From: Trichosphaerium sp. ATCC 40318
Taxonomy: Eukaryota > Discosea > Flabellinia > Trichosidae
Reading direction: 5' to 3'
DNA: 64,000 bases
Assembly (NCBI GenBank): GCA_038496445.1
Contig: JALMLS010000228.1
Location: 248,001-312,000, forward strand
Shown: in pieces, positions 55,937 to 64,000 of the stretch
Numbering within the stretch: position 1 is the first letter of the stretch
How the letters are laid out: each line of letters starts with the position of its first letter
Made by a program: the position numbers and the translations under genes
The notes under the pieces: generated by a model
Database searches by the model: none
Told to the model about the DNA's origin: nothing
The model's input: the letters and a program-made list of their open reading frames with translations, nothing else

Positions 55937-56671
55937 TCAATTGGCCTTTCTGAGCGGGGTAGCCTTTACTGATGGCATGTCTTTTTCATCGACCTGCACT
56001 TGCTGTTGTTGTTGTTGTTCTTGCTGTTCTTGTTGCTGTCTGATAACATTCTCCCAGAATGAAGGAACATCGAGGCGCATAAGGATAGTAGGTCCGTTAA
56101 GAGCAGCATCAGGTGTGCGGTGTAAAACCCCTTCTTCCTTTCCTTTAAATACAGCAACATCCCAAGCATTCAAAAACTTCCTGAGTTCTGGTTTCTTGAG
56201 AATTTGGTTGTTAGGCGCGAAGTTCTTGTACGCGAAGCGGTCACCAGCCCCTTCTGGAAGCCACTCGGTGCCTGTGCCATTGTAGGTAACTAGGAGGCGC
56301 ATTGGTACGTTGTCGATATGGTAACGGCGACATCCTCGTTCAGAGCCTAGCCAGAAGCCGATTGCTTTTTCGTCCACCATGTCACAAAAAGTATGAGTTA
56401 TCTCGGTCATGTCTTTGAGCCAGAGCTTGTAGAATTCATCAGAGCGTAGGCTCTCTGGTACAGCTTCTTCAATGATAGCCTCAATGTCTTTTTCAGCGTG
56501 GTGTTTATGTACTTTCCCCAAAACGCCAAACGGACCTGGTTTGCCCTCCAAGAGTTTTCTAAAGAACGGGGAAGCTTCTTCTGGTGCTTTACGTTCGATA
56601 ATTCCTAAACTTTCTGGTTTTTGTGGGAGAGTGCGTAGTTGAGTTAAACTAGTTGCTAAAAACGCAGTCAT
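55937..56671 (-). CDS. DUF1826 family protein, intronless
   Basis: A single-exon gene of 244 residues starting MTAFLATSLTQLRTLPQKPE. The family core is clear: LWLKDMTEITHTFCDMV, CRRYHIDNVPMRLLVTYNGT, GTEWLPEGAGDRF, then VAVFKGKEEGVLHRTPDAAL and PTILMRLDVPSF. The H-x-D of YHIDN and the later His of LHRTP look like a metal triad, and the G-x-G-T-E-W motif is typical. The reaction is unknown. A Gln-rich tail (about 20 Gln with Glu) encoded by CAA/CAG-type repeats precedes a basic end. The family is widespread in bacteria; the lack of introns and higher GC than neighbours are compatible with transfer or a retrocopy. Confidence 0.85.
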   Translation of the reverse strand: MTAFLATSLTQLRTLPQKPESLGIIERKAPEEASPFFRKLLEGKPGPFGVLGKVHKHHAEKDIEAIIEEAVPESLRSDEFYKLWLKDMTEITHTFCDMVDEKAIGFWLGSERGCRRYHIDNVPMRLLVTYNGTGTEWLPEGAGDRFAYKNFAPNNQILKKPELRKFLNAWDVAVFKGKEEGVLHRTPDAALNGPTILMRLDVPSFWENVIRQQQEQQEQQQQQQVQVDEKDMPSVKATPLRKAN

Positions 56672-57253
56672 GGCTTTGATCGTGTAGGGGTAATGCTTTG
56701 AGCAACTTAAGACAAATAAGCGTTGAACGCGCGGTAATGTGAGTAGTCATGGTGTAAACGCATTCAGAATGATTAATAAAAATTATAAACGTAAACGTTT
56801 TATAAAAATTAAAATTACTACCAGGGTTGCCCAGGGCAATCAACACTCGTTTCAAATAATTAATACTCAAAATTACAATAGCTTGAGTAACCTTGTGTAC
56901 GTAAGTTGAGTCGCGAAGTTAATTATTTACATCACAAGCAACAGGTAAAACAAATAGCCTTCTATCACCAGTTCTTGTCTTACAAATATACAAACACTAC
57001 TAGGAACGCAAAAAACACACTCGTTTTAGCACTTATTCACTCTTTTGGGCTACATTTGAAATATCTGAGTTTTACGACGTGAAGGCTCATGAAGTGGAGA
57101 ATCTTTAACTCGCAAACACGAGTTTGGTATTGTTACGAACTTGGTTTGATTAAAGTATGCTGAGTACAGCCTGAAATTCACAACGTGGTATCAATTGAAT
57201 AATTAATAAAACAGCAAATAACATCTAACAAATTATCACTACCTACAACACCT
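56672..57253. other. intergenic, no gene seen
   Basis: Between the start of the DUF1826 gene and the stop of the third F-box/LRR gene, both minus strand. AT-rich; no exon, RNA gene or repeat recognised. Confidence 0.4.
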
Positions 57254-58319
57254 TTATTTTCTTAAATTCCCACAATATTCGCTTGAAGCGTTTGTTACAT
57301 TTGTATTATAAACACAACACGTGCCAACACCCTTCAAATGTTTAATGCCTTCATCAGTGATATTCTTGCAATTGTTTCCAGAAAAGGTTTTGACGCCTGC
57401 AATGTGTTTCAAGCCTTCATCAGTTACCTCAGTATCGTTTACACTGATAAACTCAGCTCCAGCAATAAAAGGCATACCAACATCAGTTATCTTTGTATTA
57501 TTTAGCTCAATATGCCTGACACCCTTGAAATGTTCCAACGCAGCATCAGTGACATTTGTATCGTTCAAATGAATCACCTTGGCTCCTTTTAAGTACTTAG
57601 CACATGCGTCAGTAACCAATGTGTTCGAGATATTAATATATTCTACTCCCTTGAGGTACTTGATTCCGCTATCTGTGATCACTGTAGATGAAATATCAAT
57701 AACCTTAACACCTTCAACATACGACAAAGCTTCATCATTCAGTGTTTGCGAAAAAGGTGCATAAAAGGATTTAACACCTTTGAAGTATTGAAATTGATCA
57801 GGGGAGCTCGGACTGCATCTAGCAAAAAAACTGTCAAAAATGGCGCCAATTAAACTTTATTTTCACTGAAATTAATGACGAGTATAACTAAAATTAGTTT
57901 CAGTTGTGTAAAAAAGACTGTTACCTTGAGAAGTCTATATGTTTCACTCCCGTAAGGTACTTAACGAGTTCTTCTTGTTCATACCAATACGAAGATAAAA
58001 CAACTCTTGTATGGCGTACAACGCCGGGATACTTCATAATACGTTGTGCTTGCTCCTCTGTGGTTATTATTATGCGATCATACCCTAACCTCTCCCGTAT
58101 CATCTCCGCACACGCTCTACACGTAGCAGCTACATCAACACGCGTAATTCCATGCGTATAAGAAATAATATTGTCTACAACAAACAATGGTAAAGCATCT
58201 AAAAGTACAATGTTGGAATCGCCTGTCAGAAGCGGAAAATCGTCTGTAGTTGGTTTTTGCCTCAACGGCTTTATAGGCAGCGGTTTGTGTGGGGGAAATC
58301 TACCCTTGCTATTACCCAT
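57254..58319 (-). CDS. F-box-like protein with 21-residue leucine-rich repeats (third, diverged)
   Basis: Two exons. The start MGNSKGRFPPHKPLPIKPLR is Pro/Lys-rich. A weak F-box follows (LLDALPLFVVDNIISYTHG, then VAATCRACAEMIRERL), and the segment EEQAQRIMKYPGVVRHTRVV matches the region between F-box and repeats in the copy at 14355-15257. After the intron (about 57820-57922) seven to eight repeats follow, such as ITDSGIKYLKGVEYINISNT and VTDEGLKHIAGVKTFSGNN. The units keep the x-T-D...L-K-G-V framework but are far less alike than in the two other copies, so this one has escaped homogenisation. Expected role: substrate adaptor of an SCF ligase. Confidence 0.75.
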
Positions 58320-59252
58320 TATAAATTTTGATTGTTTATTGTGTTTGACCTGAAACGCTATTTTGTGTTTGCGCTACAGATAGTTTTTCGAGGTTTGTGA
58401 GCACTGGTAACCGCTAGAGCACAAGCTAGCTTGTCGACTTATCTCTATGGAGTACTTTGTGATGGTTGGGTTAGAGTCACGTGCTTGCTACATCGGGAGT
58501 TACCTTTTTGAACAGTAAGTTAATATTGAAATACGTTGTTTCAGATATATGTTTTTGATTAGTGGACACGTCTATTTATTATTTGGCCAAGTGCATATTT
58601 CCGGAATGATGGCGCATGTTGTATTCGAGAATAAGCTGGTAGGCTGCATTTGCTCTTACAGTATCATGATGTTGTCTCCTTTTACATACTCATTTTGCTT
58701 TGTTTTATTCAATGGGAGGGCCTTTATTTAGCTGGTGTTTATGTATTTGAAGCTAACCAATTAGCCATAATTCATTGCTTGATTTGGCATTTACTTATGT
58801 AACATAGTTTTAGTACAAAACACATTTTTTTGAAACGTACAAACTTTGTAGCTACACTCTGGCTTCAAATGCACAGGAAGCAATAGCATTTTCTCCATGT
58901 TCACCACGGAGGTGTAGTTGATGGGAAGAAGGATTCTCAGCTGAATCTGAAACTGTAAAAAGCTACGGAAATTCAAAGCTTTTTACTTGCCATCCAATCG
59001 TTTATCAGAAAATTGTAGTTGTTTCTGAAGTCACCTAAACACTACAAGTTAAAAAATACGTGCTGCATCTTGTTTTGCACAAGGCCCTCGAAATACTTAA
59101 AATGTTACTTTGAAAATTGTGAATCTCAGTAATTTACTTTGTGAAGCTACCAAGCATGCGAGTAATGGTTCAATGAAAAACAAATAGTCAGAATAAGTTA
59201 TGTCCACTCAAACTGCTCGTGTTTTTAAACGTGACAGTCGCTCCAAAGCACC
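58320..59252. other. 933-bp divergent intergenic region
   Basis: Between the starts of the third F-box/LRR gene (minus) and the EXO1-type gene (plus). One CACGTG near 58477. Short frames of 60 codons occur but none shows a family match or splice support. Confidence 0.4.
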
Positions 59253-60671
59253 ATGACAATAAAAGGCTTATTAAATAAGTTAAAATTACCTTCATGTAGA
59301 GACGTTTTATTGGTTTTAATTTACCTGACAGTTATATAGGCAATATTCGCCTATTTAAAGGTCAAATAGTCGGTATTGACGCTCAAGGATGGCTATACAA
59401 GGGTGCCAGCAAATGTACCATGGATTTATTATTGAACAGGCGCACAACAACGTACGCGTAAGTACTAGTACCTAATAATAACATTTTGTGCTAGATATGT
59501 GACATACGTTATAAATCGCGTTCAGGAACTCATTGACTGTGGTATTAAGCCTATACTGGTATTCGACGGCGCATCTCTGAAAGCCAAGGATCAAATAAAC
59601 GCAGCTAGGAGGAGGTGAACCTAATCTGTACAAATATACAAACTAATCAGCTCAAGGCACCGTAACAAGCATAAAAACCTAGCACTTGAGTACTACAGGC
59701 ACAGGGATTTTCAAAGAGCAGAAAGCCACAGCCGAGAGGCATTACGAGTAACATCAGCAATGGTAGAGCAAACAATAGCAGTAAGAATTTTCTTCTTCCT
59801 CTGAGAGACAAGATCGATTAAATACTCTCTATAGGCCGTAAAAAAGCTTGGAGTACATTGCTTAGTAGCACCATATGAAGCAGACGCACAATTAGCGTTT
59901 TTAGAGAGCATAGGACATATATCTGCAATAATTACTGAAGATTCTGATCTTATCGCTTTTGGATGCAACACTGTACGTCATCTAGGTCGTTTTTACATTC
60001 AAACTATTGCTTATCATCGTAATAAATACTCTCTAGATTATATACAAGCTACGCCCTTCAGGTATCTGTTTGCTATACCAGCGTGGTAGAGTGGAAAGTA
60101 CCTTTAAACTTGGAGGAATCAAAACTTTCACAAAAGAAATGTTACTTCATATGTGTATCTTAGCAGGCTGTGATTACTTGCCTAATATCCCTGGTATTGG
60201 TATACAAAGAGCTCATCTTTTTATGCAACGTAATGGAGATATTTGGGGAGCTATAGATGATATCATTGATAACGATTGGCCTGTGCCTAATGGTTACTTT
60301 AGAAGAGCTGAAAAGGCAGAAATGTCTTTTCTTTACCAACGTGTATTTGATCCACGCTCTAAAACAGTTGTCCACATGAAGTAAGAACACTTATTATTGT
60401 TTAATATAGCTTATGTTTATATCTCAGGAAACTACCTAGAGGTGTAAACCCTAGGGACTACGCGGTGGGACCTCATATTGAACCGGGGCATGCTCAAAAA
60501 ATTTGTTTGGGTGGATCCTTCTCACTAGTGAAAGTAAGAAAAATCTGAGACTTTTAGATGGCTAATTTATGGCTTTTTTATTAGGTCGACATCAAGAACG
60601 TAGAAGTAAACGCATCTGACCTACGTAAGAGAATAGTTTTTAATCAAGAATTATCTTCAATTGACACGTGA
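59253..60671 (+). CDS. EXO1-type 5' flap/exonuclease (XPG/Rad2 family)
   Basis: The start [14 protein letters not shown] opens the XPG N-region. Catalytic landmarks appear in order: [63 protein letters not shown], and the helix-hairpin-helix region [20 protein letters not shown]. These carry the Asp and Glu residues that hold two metal ions. The order and wording fit EXO1 better than FEN1 or XPG. EXO1 resects DNA ends and excises mismatched strands. The product ends soon after the nuclease core (about 390 residues, ending QELSSIDT), so the long C-terminal tail that binds mismatch-repair proteins is absent or lies in an unrecognised exon. A join near 59967-60090 has two candidate acceptors. 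Confidence 0.85.
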
Positions 60672-60730
60672 GAATTATTTAGAGAGAGAAAAGGGAAGAC
60701 AAGAAATTTCTGAGATAGTGTTTGAGAAAA

Positions 60731-63700
60731 TGAAGGAAGGCCAAGTAGGACGTACGCTATGGTTTTGAACCAACACGCTGCTTTAGGAATCCTTATTGAT
60801 TTGTTTTATTTAGGAACTGCGTACACAGTGAAGAATAATTCCACGCGAAGCAGAAGGTTCAAGGTATTTATCTTACCGGGAGGTTTCAGCGGATACAAAG
60901 TTGAGGTTCCTCTAAAGGTACATCTCGTCATGCTTCTTTTCTGACGCAGTACAGGGTAAATATGTTAGCTTAAATCCTGGGAAGACGTATAAAGGAATAG
61001 TAAGCATAACAGCACCTCTAAACACGTATGGAGAGTTTCGCTGTGTAATCATATTTCACTTTGGAGGTTTTGTGATTGGTCGCTTTGCAAGCACCCTTGT
61101 AGTTGTACGTTAGAGAATTTCGAAATAATACGTCCTCTTACAAGTCTTTAAAGGACGCAGAAGGTGTTATTGATGGTATGAGACCTAAAACACCGTATAA
61201 GAAGCGGCCAACCCCAAAAAGACCTAAAGGAAAAGTTGTCCGTGCTCCATTTTCACGTGCAGATTTTGCAAAGCAGTTCAAGCACAAGCTTCCTCCGTAC
61301 CCTATTCCAAAGCCATTGGATGCTATACTTTCTTGTAAATCGGCAGATGATGTTCATAGACGCCTACAAGAAGGTCCTTGGCTTGAAGGATATGTACCAA
61401 AAATGCAAACTCTGCTGTGGATTGAAGAGGTACTCTCCTTTTGTTTATCAAACCAGCTTTGAATTATACCTACCTTCCACAAACCTTTTTATTGCTAAAT
61501 CTATAAAAAATCCGTCTGTTAGTAAACTACAACATTCAAGTTTTGAAAGCCAACAATTATTGTATTTCTTTTCTTTTTTCACATTTTGAGTAGGTCCAAG
61601 CGTGTACTGATATTCGTCATTACGATATGGAAGGAGTAAGACTTCAAGGTGGAGGAAACGGTGGTTACTTACGATTGAGAGTACCCGGATTAGCAGAAAA
61701 AAGACCATCTCTTCTTTACGGTGATTCTGTTTTTGTAACACTTGGAGGTAATCAAACAAACACGTGATCTGTCCCTATTTTGATAAGAAAGGAATTAATG
61801 ATAAACAGAATTAAACTAACTTGTTTCTGTTAAACCAGGTGATGATAGACAATGGGAAGGACGTGTTCATCAAGTAGAATTATCAAGTGTGATGCTTAAG
61901 TTTGCCAGAAGGTTTCATGAATTATATGTAAATGGCATGCCTTGTAATGTCCGTTTCACTTTTTCTCGAACGCCTTTAAAGAAGATGCATAATGCAGTAT
62001 CTCTTTTCGAAGTACGTCTGTTGCAAAAAAGAAGAAAACCCAAAAAAAAAGAAAAAAAGAAGAAAAAAAAGGAACTCTTCACTTCTCCAGAACTTATTTA
62101 TTTCTAGAACGAACCACCTGCATGGGAAGTTAAAAATAACTACCCAAATGACCTTGTGCTGAAGTATAGGATTGCTTTTTACAATCCAAGAATCGGACAA
62201 AACCCAAGCCAACAAGTATGAATTCTTTTGGGTTTTTGTAAGCGTTATTTATCACTCATTGTTTTTGTAGCGAGCTATTATTGGTGTACTTAGTCATAAT
62301 TCGAAACTCCCTTATGTTATTTTTGGTCCACCTGGTACAGGTAAAACTGTAACAGTCGTAGAGGCTGTGAAACAAATGTACAACAAGGCACGTGTCAGTA
62401 CATCTTTCGCTCTAACTGTTCATGTTGCTGCGATGTTACACCTCCAACCTGAGGTTACTGTACTCTACTTACGTCTGATATTTTTATTAAACAGAAACAA
62501 ACTGTTCTTGTTGTTGCTCCCTCTAACAGTGCCGCTGATCTTCTGGTGGAACGCTTAGGGCATGGTTAGTTAATATCTAGCTCATCTTTTCTGTTTTTTC
62601 CTGATATCCTTTTTTAGGAGGGCCTATTCCTCGTACTCAGTTGTTTAGATTGAATGCGTATAGTAGGAACCCAAGAGAGGTATCAGATATTGTTAAGAAG
62701 CACTCTATTATTGGAGACAATGATCGGTTTGCTATGCCAACTTTAGCTCAATTAAAAACAAAACGTGTTGTCGTATCAACTGTTGTATCAGCCGGCTACG
62801 TTTATTCATTGGGGATTGAAAAAGGTACGCGGAGCAAACCCCAAGACATCTTCTAATAACTTGATCCACCACATCGTATTTTTTTCTTGTTTTTTCAGGA
62901 AACGTCTTTTTTCGTAAGTGAACGATTGCTCTTTACTAATTTCTCTACTTATAAGGGTTTTACGACTGTGTAGTAGTAGATGAAGCAGGTCAAGCAACCG
63001 AACCTGAGCTGCTTATAGCAGCATCTTGCGCCGGACCAAAAACAAAACTAGTACTTGCAGGTGATCCAAAACAACTCGGTACAAAATTTCAACTAAATCA
63101 TTATGTGCCTCACTAATCGCTAAAAGGTCCTATCATCCGTTCTAAGATTGCTGTAAGCTATGATTTGCACGTGAGTCTTCTTGAAAGGCTTCACAACATA
63201 GAGCCTTACAAGTATGTCGATAACGGAGATGTCGGAACTTATTGCAATGGCTATAACAAGAACTTCATTACAAAGCTCACTTATAACTATCGATCTCATC
63301 CTACTCTTCTTAAAGTACCTTCTGCTTTATTCTACAATAATCTTTTGGAACCAAAAGCAGATCCTCTAAGGACAACTTGTTTAATGAATTTTGAGAAATT
63401 ACCAAATAACAAAATTCCTTTCATCTTTCATGGTTGTGTTCATGGGTACGTTTTCAATAAAATTATTTATCACAGCGAATGCCTAGTGTTTAAGCTAGTA
63501 AAATAGGGTAGTATCATATCTTTTATGATACATCTCTTTCTGATGAAGCATCGTTTCTTTTTTTTTTCTTAATTTGTTTGTTTCGTTTTCTCGATCTAAT
63601 TTTTTGCTTGTTTAGTAAGGATGAGAGGGAAGGTAATAGCCCTTCTTGGTTCAATGCTTTTGAAGCTAAACTAGTATTTCAATACATACAAGCACTATCT

Positions 63701-64000
63701 TTCATGAGAAAGAACAGACCAAGAATGGAAGAAATCGGTACACATAGTGGTTGTTCTTTTGCTAGCGTAGTGCTTTTCTTTTGCATTTTTATGTCATTGA
63801 CACGCGTATTTTTACATAGGTGTTATTGCTCCATACAATAAACAAGCAAAGAAGATACGTGATGTGTTATACGCATCTGGATATGAAGGCGTAACTGTTG
63901 GACCTGTGGAAATCTTCCAGGTACACTTTTTTATTTTTGTTTATTGAAAATCACAACTTTTTTTTGGTCAATGCTTGCTTTATGCTATGTTTGGTTTTTT
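60731..64000 (+). CDS. MOV10/SDE3-type RNA helicase, 3' end beyond the right edge
   Basis: The reading starts MKEGQVGRTAYTVKNNS and first covers the N-terminal beta domain of MOV10-like proteins (RRFKVFILPGGFSGYKVEVP, GKYVSLNPGKTYKGIVSI, CVIIFHFGGF). Superfamily 1 helicase motifs follow: I FGPPGTGKTVTVVEAVKQ, Ia VVAPSNSAADLL, II VVVDEAGQATEPE, III LVLAGDPKQLGPIIRSK, IV LTYNYRSHPTLL and the start of V (VIAPYNKQAKK). These enzymes unwind RNA 5' to 3' and act in RNA silencing, transposon restriction or mRNA decay. The N-terminal start is uncertain; the frame is open further upstream without an ATG. The join between motifs I and Ia uses a GCACGTG-donor GC-AG intron (62388-62494), giving the usual family spacing. 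One join near 61080 may use a 31-nt intron. Confidence 0.88.

Noticed and set aside
60070-60100. TGGTAGAGTGG string like a tRNA A box
   Set aside because: It lies in a coding exon of the EXO1-type gene and no B box follows at the right distance.
62388-62530. Canonical GT donor two bases into the GCACGTG site of the helicase gene, with a later GAG acceptor
   Set aside because: It keeps frame but adds 16 residues between motifs I and Ia, whereas the GC-AG choice gives the normal family spacing.
59253-64000. Single fused EXO1-MOV10 protein
   Set aside because: A UGA at 60669-60671 separates the frames, no intron choice bridges it, and the helicase reading has its own ATG.
1-64000. CRISPR arrays, insertion sequences or bacterial operons
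   Set aside because: None seen; the spliced genes and protein families are eukaryotic throughout.

Overview
This window is nuclear DNA of a unicellular eukaryote, most likely an amoeboid protist; I cannot name the lineage from sequence alone. The base composition is AT-rich (roughly 37% GC by eye). Genes are close together on both strands, and most are broken by many short introns (about 30-120 nt) that I could bridge by reading frame and protein family. The gene set is eukaryotic: Miro, a FANCD2-like protein, an EXO1-type nuclease, a MOV10-type helicase, actin and cofilin-fold proteins, F-box proteins and a selenoprotein. Coordinates of spliced genes are given from start to stop and include introns; all exon joins are my own reading.

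Layout. 1-2.4 kb: two minus-strand genes, a DUS1-type tRNA dihydrouridine synthase cut by the left edge and a free-standing RapZ C-terminal domain. 2.7-7.8 kb: plus-strand genes for a filamin-type domain, a WH2 actin regulator, and a ubiquitin-deiodinase selenoprotein with a good SECIS candidate. 8-15.3 kb: two F-box proteins with 21-residue leucine-rich repeats flank a decayed LSU rRNA fragment, a secreted protein, a double coactosin-type protein and an F-box/Ras-like GTPase fusion. 15.6-24.6 kb (minus): an LNS2 phosphatase-like protein, a DEP-like protein and the FANCD2-like gene. 24.8-27.8 kb (plus): an F-box protein and an SDR39U1-type protein. 28.1-33.6 kb (minus): an actin-related protein fused to a zinc ribbon and a vWA domain. 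34.6-45.3 kb: Nudix, a basic nuclear protein, Miro, a LysM plus UBA-like protein, a small acylated protein and a second vWA protein. 46.6-54.9 kb (minus): three secreted or membrane proteins, the last with FG-GAP repeats. 55-58.3 kb: a 63-bp perfect inverted repeat, a small Cys-rich gene, a DUF1826 gene and a third F-box/LRR gene. 59.2-64 kb (plus): EXO1-type nuclease and MOV10-type helicase, the latter running off the right edge.

Main points to check. (1) A ubiquitin-like domain ending in RLRGG is spliced to a deiodinase-like domain with an in-frame UGA and a SECIS-like 3' structure. (2) At least six introns in six unrelated genes begin with GCACGTG and end with AG, so this genome appears to use a recurring GC-AG donor motif; the palindrome CACGTG occurs about 57 times in the window, several-fold above chance. 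(3) Two multidomain fusions, F-box/GTPase and actin/zinc-ribbon/vWA, do not match any named family I know.
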